Assembly (NCBI GenBank): GCA_026874595.1
Contig: CM049308.1
Span: 15,996,001 to 16,060,000 of the forward strand
Reading direction: 5' to 3'
Length of the DNA stretch: 64,000 bases
DNA from: Sipunculus nudus
Lineage: Eukaryota; Annelida; Sipuncula; Golfingiida; Sipunculidae
The notes under the pieces are model-generated. The model was given only the letters and a program-made list of their open reading frames with translations, had not been told where the DNA came from and did no database searches. This document shows positions 1 to 11,980 of the stretch, piece by piece (the first letter of the stretch is position 1; every line of letters begins with the position of its first letter). Position numbers and translations under genes: made by a program.

Positions 1-243
1 GATAAAGAATTAGTCATCAATGAACAAAAATAAAGAACATACAACTATTTCATTTATAAAATACCTATATTCGAGCCTTGATTTCATACTTGAAATACTG
101 GCCTAAAATTCTAGTTTAAACATTTTCTAACTCTGTGAGTGTTTTTTGTATCTATGCAAGTACAAAGTCTTCAGATGTCAATCAAGTGTAGCAAAATCTG
201 TTTTGATTGGTTTCAGGACAAGTTGATAATAACAGAAGTAACT
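1..243. other. No feature seen
   Basis: AT-rich sequence with no open frame, tandem repeat or terminal repeat that I can recognise. It is the left flank of the palindrome-armed element starting at 244. Confidence 0.5.
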
Positions 244-713
244 TGTCGAGGGAAAAATGAGAATCTGGGAAGATCAAAAGTCTTCCCGGGAAGAATGGGA
301 ATCTTTTTTTAACTACTTGAACAGATCACAATTACTGTCAGAGAAAGATAATCAAAGTTTCTTTCTGAACAATTAAAAGGTAAGATCAACATAAAAAATA
401 AAATAAAATAAGTTGCCCTAAATGATTCTTGTTCATATCGGGATGAATGACAATTCTCACGTTACCCCAAGTTTGAATTTCAAATCTGAATTCCAGTCTC
501 TCCAGGGAAAATGAGAATTCTCAATCTTCCCAAGAAAGACTGGAATTCCCATTTTTTTTTACTTGGGAAGAATGAGAAATCTCATTTTTCCTGGAGAGAT
601 CTGGAATCATTTCATACCATCTCTTGACTCTCATTTTTCCAAGGAAGAATGAGAATTCCCATTCTTCCCAGGAAGATTCTGGATCTTCCCAGATTCTCAT
701 TCTTCCCTCGACA
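244..713. mobile_element. Palindrome-armed TIR element, TGTCGAGGG family, shortened copy
   Basis: The left end TGTCGAGGGAAAAATGAGAA (from 244) is the near-exact reverse complement of the right end (…TTCTTCCCTCGACA, to 713); the terminal inverted repeat is about 31 bp. The right arm (484-713) is a string of short words such as GGGAATTCTC, GAGAATTC and TTCCCAGGAAG in both orientations. The left arm is only about 60 bp long. The element at 53389-54335 has the same ends, arm words and loop text (AACCACTTGAACA followed by GAAAGATAATCAAA), so this is a deletion derivative of the same family. No coding capacity is visible. The mobilising enzyme is unknown. Confidence 0.75.
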
Positions 714-783
714 TATATATTAACATTAGGGTCTAAATAGAACCAGGGAAGAGGTAAACATTATTCTGACTCGAGTACAAGAC

Positions 784-920
784 CCTACCTTTCTATATAC
801 AATGACGTTTTGACTCTCCTCTTTATGATCCGGGACGATTGTTATAGATGGTTTTGCGTGGTGGTCTCGTTCACCGCGCTTGCTGTATCGATGAAGCGCC
901 ATGCTCACCACAAAGGCCAT
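784..920 (-). other. Weak candidate first coding exon
   Basis: On the minus strand a T-rich tract ending in TTTTTTCAG (near 976) precedes a GC-richer island. An in-frame TGA lies two codons upstream of an ATG at 920. The frame runs 44 codons to an AAG/GTAGGG that looks like a splice donor (near 785). The start of the peptide reads MAFVVSMALHRYSKRGERDH. I recognise no domain. The plus strand of the same island is also open for about 45 codons, which weakens the call. It could be a 5' exon of a gene off the left edge or chance. Confidence 0.2.
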
Positions 921-1179
921 AAAGGTTCAGGCACCTGAAGCAACCGCCGCCCAAAGATACTCATCACAATGCTGGCCTGAAAAAACGTACAGATTTCAAA
1001 ATACAATTGATATTTGTGCACAACAAAAATGAGGTCACAGCAACCTACTTAATGGATTAGCAGGAGTACTCGCCCAACAGTACCCATATGCAAAATAAAA
1101 GTAGAAAGCTATAAAACAATAAGAAATATTCTCTAATGTCATTTGCACTGCCATTCAAGAACAATTCAGACACCTCTAT

Positions 1180-1580
1180 TACCATGCACTTTCACATGGT
1201 AAATGCAAACCGGTTTCAAACCATTTTGAATGGGCGTTAGAGGGTTCACACAGCAAAACAAAGCATTGTGAACCGATTTGGCCAAAACTGTTTAAATTCA
1301 GCTCAGGAGGTTGTTTCAAACCATTTTGAATATGAATCGTTTTATCCACTTTGCTAATATGTTGTGTGAATGCTCTAGAATGGTTTGGACCCAATTTTCA
1401 AGAAGCAATAAGGTCACAACACAGGCACAAATGCATGTCAGTGTCAATGTTACATTGTTCCACATGTGAAATGTACACAACACGCATTGGTGCTAGATGC
1501 CCGTGGGAACACACTAGACCAATTTGGGCAAAGTGTTTTGAAAACATATTGTGTGTAAAAGGGGTATATATGAGGACAAT
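1180..1580. repeat. Possible decayed MITE with inverted motifs
   Basis: Motifs of the type 'GTTTCAAACCATTTTGAAT' occur twice (near 1213 and 1313). Related text in the opposite sense ('GAATGGTTTGG', 'GACCAATTTGGGCAAAG') follows at 1378 and 1520, next to 'GTGTGAATG' and 'GGGAACACACTAG'. The mix of direct and inverted motifs suggests a decayed non-autonomous DNA transposon, but I cannot set clean ends. The short open frames here are not credible genes. Confidence 0.35.
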
Positions 1581-1589
1581 CTATATATC

Positions 1590-2123
1590 GATGAATGAAC
1601 AAGTTGACTGACAAGGTTTATATAATAATAGTGAAATGTTTCATCTGTCTGTATGGTGGTTGTAAAGAAAAGGTTGGTTTGATTTTCTTTACAAAGACAT
1701 GATGACAGTGATATATATTTGAATGAGAAACCTTTTAAATATTATCCTTTTATTAGTTTACCAGAGTATTTCCTTTTCAATAAAGAGCAGCTAAAACATC
1801 TATCCGTTTTGATAGCTCCACAAAAATCATGTTTGCTGATTACCATGGTTACATTAATGCTGCACATGGTTTTTACATAAACTGTCTTGCCATCAAAAAT
1901 ATAAATTTTCTTTAATAATGCAGATAAATGGTATAAACATATTTAATATATTTTCTTACCTCACTCTTATATCATCAATAATAAGAGGCCAGTCTAGGGC
2001 AAATTATCAATATAAACTGGCTATTTATAAAGCTATAGCTACTTTATATTTGTAACTAAGCCATTTTAATTTCAAGATCAAATGTATTGCCAGTTTTGCC
2101 ACATGGCCGATTGGAAATGCATA
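1590..2123. other. No feature seen
   Basis: AT-rich unique-looking sequence without a supported gene or repeat. Confidence 0.5.
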
Positions 2124-2864
2124 TGTCAAGGCCTAGATCCCGATCTGGACCAATCGGCGATTTGTCCAGACCGAATCCCAATGGCCTAAACCCCGATCAG
2201 GATCTGGTCCAGCCCTTGTCCAGACCAGATCCCAAACGGGGTTTAGGCCAGACCAAATCCTGATAGGGATCCAGTCAAGACCAATCGCCGATTGGTACAG
2301 ACCAACAGGGAATTGGTCCAGACCAAATCAGGGTCTGGGCTGGACCAATTCCCGATTGGTCCAGATCAATTAAATCCCGATTGGGATTCAGTCTGGCCTA
2401 AAACCTAATCGGGATCTTTTCTCAACTAGTTCCTGATTGAGATTCCATGCTAGAGCAAGGTTTTTGGTGTCAACATTATAATCCACAAGGTTAAGGCATG
2501 AAAATAATAAACCAAGTAGTGTGAAAATTTGAAATTTATATTAATATATGTAATAAAAATATGAATATACACATGTATATGTCGAGGCCCAGATTAGAAT
2601 CTGGCCCAATTTAAAACTGGGCCAGCCCAGATCAAAATTTTGATTTGGACCGGCCCAGTCCAGATTAGAATTTTGATCTGGGCCGGTCAAGTTAACAATC
2701 CTGTGGTGGAATTTAGAGGTCTGGGATCACAAGCTTAACATTAAGTAACATATATATTAATTATTATTGATTAAATTTTGTTTTAGTTTGTTGAATTAAT
2801 GCACATGTTCTGCAAGCTATATTTGTAGTTTTTAGCTGTAAAATACCAATGTTTAACATTATTG

Positions 2865-2893
2865 TATCCGCCAAAATGAAGTTTTGCGGATAC
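2865..2893 (-). repeat. Terminal hairpin of family A copy
   Basis: TATCCGCCAAAA followed by a short loop and TTTTGCGGATA, a stem with one bulged base. The same hairpin closes the copy at 11981-13158. Confidence 0.75.
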
Positions 2894-3080
2894 TATGTTT
2901 TTGACCGGGTTCCGCCGCCGCCGCCGCCGCGTTCGTTTCCGGAGAACTCCTCTGAGACTACTGGACAGATTTTTCCGAAACTTACACAAATTATCGGGTC
3001 ACATGTGAACTGGTGCCTAACCAAGTGACCTTGACCTCTGACCTTTCGTCTCTGCCCAGCGTCCGTTTGTGCGTCTGTTT

Positions 3081-4200
3081 CCACACATAAACCCATATAT
3101 CTCGGGAACCGTTTGACCGATCCGGAAAAAAATTTTACACAAATGTAGCCCTGGGATAGCTTTATAAAATACACAACAAAAGGTGGCGCCACCTGCAACC
3201 ATGTTTGCACAGTGTCCATCTGTTCATCTGCCTGGGGATAAAATCACTCATATCTCTGCAGTGGTTTGACTAATTCACCTAAAATTCGGCATGCGTATAC
3301 ATCCTAGATAGCTTTCTTGATTTTATGACAGGTGGCGCCACCTACATTCACGTTACCGCTCCACACATAAACCCATATATCTCGGGAACCGTTTGACCGA
3401 TCCGGAAAAAATTTTTACACAAATGTAGCCCTGGGATAGCTTTATAACATACACATCAAAAGATGGCGCCACCTGCAACCATGTTTGCACAGTGTCCATC
3501 TGTTCATCTGCCTGGGGTTAAAATCACTCATATCTCTGCAGTGGTTTGACTAATTCACCTAAAATTCGGCATTCATATACATCCTAGATAGCTTTCTTGA
3601 TTTTATGACAGGTGGCCCCACCTACATTCACGTTAACGCTCCACACATAAACCCATATATCTCAGGAACCGTTTGACCGATCCGGAAAAATTTTTTACAC
3701 AAATGTAGCCCTGGGATAGCTTTATAACATACACAACAAAAGGTGGCGCCACCTGCAACCATGTTTGCACAGTGTCCATTTGTTCATCTGCCTGGGGTTA
3801 AAATCACTCATATCTCTGCAGTGGTTTGACTAATTCACCTAAAAGTTGGCATGCATATACATCCTAGATAGCTTTCTTGATTTTATGACAGGTGGCGCCA
3901 CCTACATTCACATTAATGCTCCACACATAAACCCATATATCTCGGGAACCGTTTGACCGATCCGGAAAAAATTTTTACACAAATGTAGCCCTGGGATAGC
4001 TTTATAACATACACAACAAAAGGTGGCGCCACCTGCAACCATGTTTGCACAGTGTCCATTTGTTAATCTGCCTTTGGTTAAAATCAATCATATCTCTGCA
4101 GTGGTTTGACCAAATTACCTGAAATTCAGCATGCTTATACATCCCGCATAGCTTTCTTGATTTTATGACAGGTGGCGCCACCTACATTCACGTTCATGCT
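3081..4200 (-). repeat. Four 280-bp tandem units (dimeric, palindrome-bearing)
   Basis: Near-identical units at 3081, 3361, 3641 and 3921. Each is a head-to-tail pair of ~140-bp halves that share the GGTGGCGCCACC dodecamer but are otherwise diverged. One palindrome is mutated (GGTGGCCCCACC at 3611) and one reads GATGGCGCCACC (3462). Confidence 0.85.
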
Positions 4201-5205
4201 GTAGACATCCATGCTTATATCTCCGGACTCATTCAACCAATCAGGAAAATTTTTTTACACAAATGTAGCCCTTTGATAGCTTTATAACATGAACAAAAAT
4301 GGTGGCACCACCTGCAGCCATTTTGGCACAGCGTCCATCTGTTTGTCTGCTGTGGGATAAAATTACTCATCTCTGCAGTGGTTTGACTTTTCCACATGAA
4401 AATTTGCATGTGTATATATCTTGGATAGTTTCTCATTCAAATAACAGGTGGCGCCACCTACAATCATGTTTATGTGGCAGAGATCCATTCTAATATTTAA
4501 CACATGTAACTCTATATCCCCTTGCCACTCAATCCATGCCTCACTTCACCCGTCCTTCTCTGATTTTGGCGGATACATGTAGTGGCTTGTCGACTACCCA
4601 TATTCTAGTTATTTAATAATGTTATTTTAGGAATTTCACATAAGAGGTAAAATTACAAAATAAATATGACAGGATCCAACCAATGATATTTTCATTGAAT
4701 ATAAAAAAAAATTAATTGAATATTAATTATTATTGACTTACAATGTTTGACATATTCTTTGAAATGATGAAAGTCCAGCCAGGTAAATATTTAGTGTAAC
4801 TGAAGCCAGCCTAGCAGTAGATTAGGATTCTGATCTGGGCTGGTCCAGTTTAAAATCAGTGCACCACAGGATAGTAATCTTGACTAGCCTAAATCAAAAT
4901 TCTAATCTGGGCCGGCCTAGTTTAAAATCAGTCCACCACAGGATTGTTAACTTGACCGGCCCAGATCAAAATTCTAATCTGGGCTAGCCCAGTTTAAAAT
5001 CAGTCCAGACCAGATTTAAATCCTAAAGTCTTCACCACAGGATTTTAATCTGGACCAGCCCAGATCAAAATTTTAACCTGGGCTGGCCCAGTTTAAAACT
5101 GGTCTGGCCCAGATCAGAATTTTGATCTGGGCCTGTCCAAATCAAAATTTTGATCTGGGCTGGCCCAGTTTTAAATTGGGCCAGATTCTAATCTGGGCCT
5201 CGACA

Positions 5206-5856
5206 TATATATAGTTGAAAATATTGATAAGAGAAGTTATAAATTGTTGGTTTTCATGTAATTAGGATTTTTCACTTAAATGTAAGCTGTTCATGAGTTG
5301 ATACAAGTAAAGAATATCCATATTTAAAACTGGGGACTAAAAACTTCATATGATACAAGTTTAACTTTTTTATGCGTTATCCATCGAACAATTTATACTA
5401 CCTTCAAACGCATCAAATATATACACTTATTTACTCAGTGAGTCAGCTTTAACTAGTTCAAATGTTATATAAAAAATATAAAAACGATCTGATGAAAATA
5501 TTGGAAATAATAATTTTTATTGAAAAATAATACAACTTGAAAAATAATTCAAATAAATATAATCACTCAATTAACTGAAACTTAATTATAAGTTCACTTT
5601 TTAAGGTAGAATAATTAACACTGACAACAAACTTAATTTGGATTTGTCAATACTAAATCCTAATATTTACTGCATTATTATCAGATATTTTGTTTTGGGA
5701 ATATATAAAACACCATATGGAACTGGATAATACAATATATATTGGTGAGATAGTGGATCTTTATATACATATATATTGAAAGGATATCGAATTGTTTTGG
5801 AAACTTTCACTGTTTGTTTTGTATGTATTGTATTTGTTTGTTTGTAATAAATAAAA
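5206..5856. other. Loop remnant of the split element; no gene
   Basis: AT-rich, no coding frame of note. By position it is the spacer of the element at 2124-9251 between its two later insertions. Confidence 0.45.
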
Positions 5857-7478
5857 AACAAGGGACCAATGGGTCACGGCGCTCAGCTGATCGTGATTGG
5901 ACTATAAATGTTTCTCCACAGTGATACTATATTGAGTCGATAAAGCTTATGAATATCATGAACATGTTAGGCTATTATAAAGGAATGTAATGTAATATGT
6001 GAGTAAATGATAAATGAAATTACCTGACTGATGGATTAATAGAGTCAAATATAGTGGTTTATTTTTTATTTATTTAGGAGGTGTTGAAAATTGTGATATA
6101 TTTGAGCCAATATGAATGCAATGACAGCAGTAATAAGCAGTAGTAGAATGATGATAAGGCTATTTGTTGAAGGATCTAAAGTGTATGGTAGTCTGCAAGC
6201 TTTCAATTTGACAGATATGATGTTATGATTAACTATGCTGATGAATGATTTATGAATTTGTCACTGTATGACACAATATCTCTTTAGTCTTGACAAGGTA
6301 CATTATTGTGATGCCGACTATGTCTACATATTACACAATATTGACACAATTTCTGGCATGTACATAGGTACCTATGGACGAATAGTTATACAAAATATTA
6401 AAGTATGAATATATCTGATTCATCTTGTTCTTGCTTACTGAGGCTGACTTTGAGATGGGGTTCGGAGAAGGGAAAAGTGAGGGCAGCACGAAGGTGGATG
6501 TAGAAATATTCTTTTGTAATGTTTTTCATTTATATAAGAATATGAAAAGCTAAGAGGAAAGGGGCCCTCCTACTTGGTTATAGTAAAGTTCTAAATATAT
6601 GATTGCAAACTAATACTCTGACAAGACTGTCATGAAGAAAAACAGTAAAAGTTTTGAGATACTGTGATGCATATGAAAATTTACAGATGGACAGGCAAGT
6701 GGACAGAATGGACTAATACCTTTATTTCACTTTCAAGGGAATAATGCATTTAAGTTTATATATAATCCTATTTTTTTAAGCATATCCACTTTTTCCATTA
6801 AGAAGTTTTTATATGAATCATTTTTTTACTTACAGGTTTAATAAATTTTTAATAAAAAAACCTGAAAATATAAGTTAAAATATTAGAATTGTTGCAAAAG
6901 TTACAATCATCATATATCCAGAGTGTAGCTCATATTGGGTCATATTATGCATACACATATATTTTATTATTTTTAAATCATAAATGTTAAACTGAATTTA
7001 AAAGAAAATAATGCCACAACATGGCATCTACAAGAATATTCCTTGAATCACTATTAAAAGGTTTTGCACATTGGAGTTTTCAGTACATGCTTAATTTTAT
7101 TCACCAAAATAAAATAAAAGATTCAGTAAATTTGATAAAATAAAACATCTTTTCAAATGAAGTATACACACTGTTGGTTGAATGAGGGACAAACAATATC
7201 ATTGTGCTAATTACTATCCCAGTTTTAATTTATTACTGGAATTAATAGTCAATTTCACACCTGGTGAAGTTTTTACTCTTCTGAAGTAAGGAATTACTTA
7301 TCTCATGAACATCCACACTTTTGATAGCAATACACGACTTTGTAGACACAATTAAATGTACACTTTAATCATTGTAACCCTGGTGGTACAATACAAAATC
7401 TAAAATGTAGCATAGCCTAGAATAAGAATGAATCAAATACAGAAAATAATAACATTCATCTAGTTTATGCACCATCTC

Positions 7479-7493
7479 GGGGGGGGGGGGGGG
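7479..7493 (+). repeat. G15 homopolymer
   Basis: Fifteen consecutive G on the plus strand inside family B. One of ten such tracts in the window, all on +. Confidence 0.95.
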
Positions 7494-8987
7494 TGCAGGG
7501 CAGAGGGGAAGCCTGCTGGTAGTGGCCAAGCTGACCCAAGGCAAGCTGCCTGGGGTGGGTTACATAATGCAAGTGAAGGCTGTACCACTAGGTGGGCTAG
7601 ATGTAAACAACACTTGACATGGTGTATGAAACATGAATAAAAGCTATTCTTTCCAGTCAATTTCTTTGAAATTTCAGATTTTAAAAGATTAAATCCTTCT
7701 GTATATATGCTGTGAAAATTAAATCAAGTGCCAAAGTTGGACAAAATTTAAGGTATTGATTTTTTATTTAAACTAATAACTTAAAAAATTTGCAAAATTC
7801 AGATCTAATTTTGGGTAAACAATTGAATCTTGATTAAATAAAGTTATATTCCTGAAAAAAAGTCTCTAGGTTCAGCAATTCTCATGTTAGGTGAGTAAAT
7901 ATATTTCCTGATTTTTTTTAAAAATTTGCCTTATGTTTTGGCCCATAACTTCAAAATAATACCCAATACTGACCTAATTTTTGGTATGTTCATAGAAAAT
8001 GTATGAAAGAATGTGAATACTAAATACGATCAAAAACAGATCAGTGGTTTTGATATTAGGCAGCCTTGAAGTGTAACAATGGCTTTTTTTATGGAAAACG
8101 GAGATTTTTTCCTTAATATCTCGAAGGACGAAGTCCTAATGACCCAATTTTCGGTATGGTAGGAGATTTTGGGGACATCTTAAATTATGCCAACAGCCTG
8201 GGGAGCATAGAGATGTGCACTGAATGACCTACAGTCATCAAAGTGGACTGCTTGACAATGTAAGGGAATACAACAAGAGCCTCCAAAAAAAATCAAGAAC
8301 TAGCCTAATTTTGCAGCTTTTATTTTCAAATTTAAGATTTTAACAGATTAAATCCTTATGTATACATGCTGTGAAAATTAAATCCACAGTACTTACAGGA
8401 AAAAAAACGTGCCGTGGCCAAAGTTGGGCAAAATTTAAGGTACCAATTTTATATTTTTGCCAATATTTAAAAAAATTTAACAGATTTTGATCTAATTTTT
8501 GGTATACAATTAAATTTTGATTAATCAAAGTTGTATTACTGGAAAAAAGTCCCTACCTTTAACACTTTTGGTCTTAAGTGACCAAATATCTTCCTGATTT
8601 TTTTACAAAGTCCATTATGTTTGGGCCCATAACTTTTTTAAATTATATAATACTGACTTAATATCTTGCATGTACATAGGAACTATATAGAAGAATATTT
8701 ATGGTAAATATGAAGAAAACCAGATGAGTGGTTTTGATATTAGGCAGTCCTAAAGTGTGAAAATAGATTTCTAATAAAAAAATTGAGGTTTTTCCTTAAT
8801 ATCTTGAAGGAACGAAGTCCTATTGTCCCAATTTTTGGCATGGTAGGAGATTTCGGAGACATCTAACTGTATGCCAAATTTCAGATTCGTAGGTTCAACG
8901 GTGTCGAAACGTGCCAGTCTTACGGACGGACATCCGGACATCAAGACAGACAGACAGACGGACGACGGACAATGGACCACGACTATA

Positions 8988-9014
8988 GCTCAGATGACTT
9001 ATTGTCAGCTGAGC
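8988..9014 (+). repeat. Family B 3' terminal hairpin
   Basis: An 11-12 bp stem built from GCTCAGATGAC and its near-complement GTCAGCTGAGC, followed by TAAAAA. It directly follows the GACGG microsatellite and ends the element. Confidence 0.85.
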
Positions 9015-9251
9015 TAAAAATAAATAAAAAAAAAATACTAAATTATTAAGTTATAATTTCAGACAACCTGTCAGGGATATAGGCATTCTCTGAATCTAGG
9101 TCTGGGCTGACCTAAACCTTGATAAGTTCAGACAGGAACTCATTCTCTTTCCTAAAAGTTTATGATCACGGTTTAGGCTGGGCCAAATCCTGATTGGCAT
9201 CTTGTTTGGACCAATCGCTGATTGGTCCATCTCAGGATCTAGGCCTTGACA

Positions 9252-11980
9252 CATATATACTTAATTTGGCACTTCAGAGCAATAATTGTGGAATATTAAC
9301 AATGGATGTTGTTACTGATGAAACTGATGTTAACCTTACATACTACTAACAATATCAAATTATTTTATTTTTTTATTTCCTGATCTCAGTGGGCACTATT
9401 TTAATGTTAAATATCTGAAGTGGGGTGGAGGGGGAGGAGTTATTTATTGATGATATTAAAGGGAAATGAAGCATGCTGTCAATATACACTGGTAATTGCC
9501 AGAACTGGATTGCAATAAACATTGTACCTGAATAGTCTGATTAATAGAAAACCCTAGTTTTTAAACTCCATTGCAACGGTATTTGGGTTAATTACTGAAT
9601 AGCTATTAGGTAGCCTGACACAATGGTTTTACTTACCTCAAACAAACCCTGGTCTTGTATAATATACATGTATGCCATTACATGGTTAAATATGTAATAA
9701 TTACAGTACTTACAATCATTCAGCTCCTCATAATCATGTAACAGGACAGTTTATGATATAAAATCAAACATACATGTGGTTAAGGGTGATAAATGAGTAC
9801 TTTATTGATTACTACTGCTCAGCTGACGTGAATATTTTGCAAGCTGGGGATGGCTGTGATGCTGGTTACTGGGATTCAGCAGGAGATGTCCATCCCTTTG
9901 CATTTTCAGTTTTCTTCTGTTAAAATAGGGTAAAGCATATAAGTAAAGCATAAAAAAAGACTTATGCCAGTATGGTTTGTGCAAATTCACATTTTCATTT
10001 GCACCCTAATGTTCAATAGTGAACAATGTCTAGACTAACTTTTCAGCAAATGAAACCATTACTATGCATTAAGAGAACATGTAAACCTCTGGTGACACCA
10101 TCATTGCACAAGAGATGAACAGTCTTCTAGGTTACAAGATACCAAGGTTAAACCATAAAAGATGCCCCTGTATTAATTAATCATCATGGGTTCATACTGA
10201 GGCTTACAAAATTTCAGGACATTTCCGGGACAATTCCAGAACTTTTTTTTCTCAGTTGCCAGGTCAAACTAATTAACATGATACATTGATAAATACAACA
10301 ATTTAAGGCAATCATTGATCATTAAAGATGGTAGATGGTAGCGCTTCTGAAACAACTCATAAAAACTACAGGAGTATTTGAAGACACTCAATCAGCAACA
10401 ATCAGGTTTAAAGCAAAGGTAATTTGGGTTAGTTTATGTTTACGGATGATTGAAATTTGGGAAGAAAAAGAAAATAAAGATGGTAGGTCAACATCCAAAC
10501 ATTTTCTGGTTCCCTGAATTTGATTTGATTTGTATGTTGAACTCTGATGGTCCAGCCAAATATTCAGGACACTTTCACTTAATTCCAGGACACATGTTCA
10601 AACAATGTGATTTTCTAGGAATTTCCAGGCCTGGATTTAAATATTTGGCCATTATTTAGGATTTCAAGGAAATCAATGACACAAACTATATTTTCACAAT
10701 GGTTACTAGATCATAGTTGATGATGTTGTATCTGACAGTCAGCAGGCCTGAGAAGTAATAAATTCTCACAGATAAGGAATTAACATTTAACCAATAAGCT
10801 AAACATTTGGTTAATTTTACATTTGCCCATGGGTAATCCTTCCACACAAATTCATTGAAATTCAGAGAGAACTTGTGAAATTATTGTGTGGCAAAACAGA
10901 CAAACAGGGGCAGATACTGATTCACCCGAAAATTTGACAGAAACACATCATAAAGCAATCAATTTTGATTTGGTCAGGTGCCTAACATCTTAAATTAGTT
11001 GACTGAGATTCATTGGAGATATTCTTTTAGAGACTGTATAGACAATCTTAAAGAAAGTCAGACAAAAGGGGAGTGATGAATTTGGCTTGACCAACATCAA
11101 AATCTGCCCAAAATCTAATTTTACCAATTGTTCCTTCACCCATGGTCCACCCTTTCACAAATCTTTTTTCTGAAAGTCATGAACATCTTTTAGGGATATT
11201 ATGTGACCTAATAAGTGAACAAATAGATTAAAATGGGTGAATACTTGACCTCTAACTGCTTACATGGTTGAAAACACAGTGGAAAAGAGTCATGCAAACA
11301 GGTTCAAGTTACTGTTCATCAGCAATTAACTGTTAATTTTAAACAAATAATTATAAAACCACTCTGATTGTAGTGAGCAAACAATCATACATGATTATGT
11401 GGAGGGATTTAGTTTTCTTTTGTGATAAATGATCACAAAATATATATATACAACACTGGTAGATTTGATAGCACACAAGTATTTAAATATATCTATGCTG
11501 CAGCAATCAGGATAGTGAACATGACTGACAATTTCTAAGTTACCTTGACCTCTGATCTAAAACCCCTTCACCCTTCCACCACAGGTAATTTCTACTCTAT
11601 TTCAAGACAATCCTCTTCCAGTTGGTAGGGCGGGCAGGACTACTTGTCTCAAATGTCAAACTTCAAAATCATAATTTGTTACATTTCAAGGAACCAACTC
11701 CTGTTTACATTTCACATGTATGTGCTTACAAAATATTACTTATTCCATGGCATCTTACCACAGAAACACGCAGTTTTTGTAATTTGCCTTGAAACAATTC
11801 TTATTCAACATATTTGATTGGACTACATTACCCTCTTCACTATATTTATATCTACACCGCTGGTGTACTAATTAAGAAGCCTGCAGTTCACTAAGGGTGG
11901 CAGATTTTGAAGCCCACAAACCCTAACCCGCAGAGTTCTTCTCTTGTGAGTCCGGTTCTGCAGGGTGTGAAACCCATTAA
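9252..11980. other. No supported feature
   Basis: Unique-looking AT-rich sequence. Open frames of 60-70 codons at 9802-9990 and 10335-10659 overlap each other and show no domain or codon bias that I trust. A short (TA)n lies near 11441. I see no promoter, splice chain or RNA gene. Confidence 0.5.

Larger units (their letters stand above)
2865..4608 (-). mobile_element. Family A hairpin-tailed element with 280-bp tandem core
   Basis: On the minus strand it starts at 4608 with CTAGAATATGGGTAGTCGAC, followed by a CGACAAGC turn and TATCCGCC. It carries about four tandem units, then a (GGC)n run (2920-2938), and ends in a hairpin made from TATCCGCCAAAA and its partner (2865-2893). The core period is 280 bp: CCACACATAAACCC recurs at 3081, 3361, 3641 and 3921, with a diverged unit at 4201. 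Each unit has two GGTGGCGCCACC palindromes, spaced 149 and 131 bp. Units 1-4 differ by only a few bases, so they amplified recently. The plan matches Helentron-associated/'pearl' elements. Short open frames here are repeat shadows. Confidence 0.75.
2580..5205. mobile_element. Palindrome-armed TIR element (TGTCGAGGCCCAGATT), hosting a family A insertion
   Basis: The left end TGTCGAGGCCCAGATTAGAA (2580) is the reverse complement of the right end (…TTCTAATCTGGGCCTCGACA, 5205). Arms (2580-2740 and 4795-5205) consist of repeated words: CTGGGCCAGCCCAG, ATCAAAATTTTGAT and GTTTTAAACTGG, each palindromic or nearly so. It lies inside the element at 2124-9251, flanked by TATA-rich sequence. A family A element fills 2865-4608. 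The second copy at 54561-56689 shares arms and loop, which lets the family A insertion point be read. No coding sequence is seen. Confidence 0.8.
5857..9020 (+). mobile_element. Family B hairpin-tailed element, full-length copy (~3.2 kb)
   Basis: The head is AACAAGGGACC followed by GGGTCACGGCGCTCAGCTGA (5857-5890). The tail is a GACA/GACGG microsatellite (8930-8970) and the hairpin GCTCAGATGAC…GTCAGCTGAGC (8988-9014), then TAAAA. The stem word CTCAGCTGA occurs at both ends. Inside are a G15 run (7479) and two diverged ~650-bp units (7610-8260, 8290-8860) sharing 'GTGCCATGGTCAAAGTTGGG'-like and 'TTTTGATATTAGGCAG' text. Both flanks carry AATAAATAAAAAA, which could be a target duplication or simple sequence. 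It lies inside the element 2124-9251. No transposition protein is encoded, so it must depend on a partner in trans. Confidence 0.75.
2124..9251. mobile_element. Palindrome-armed TIR element (TGTCAAGGCC), split by two later insertions
   Basis: The left end TGTCAAGGCCTAGATCC (2124) matches the reverse complement of the right end (…GGATCTAGGCCTTGACA, 9251). The match continues into the arms with the words GGACCAATCGGCGATT and GGTCCAGACC. The left arm (2124-2460) is built of short inverted words (CCGATTGGTCCAGA, GGTTTAGGCCAGACC); the right arm is 9070-9251. Between them lie two whole elements of other families (2580-5205 and 5857-9020). Taking these out leaves an element of roughly 1.3 kb, the size of its relatives. 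That both arms belong to one insertion is inferred from their position and matching ends. Confidence 0.65.

Noticed and set aside
2783-3219. Arg- and Gly-rich frames on the minus strand
   Set aside because: They come from the (GGC)n microsatellite at the tail of family A.
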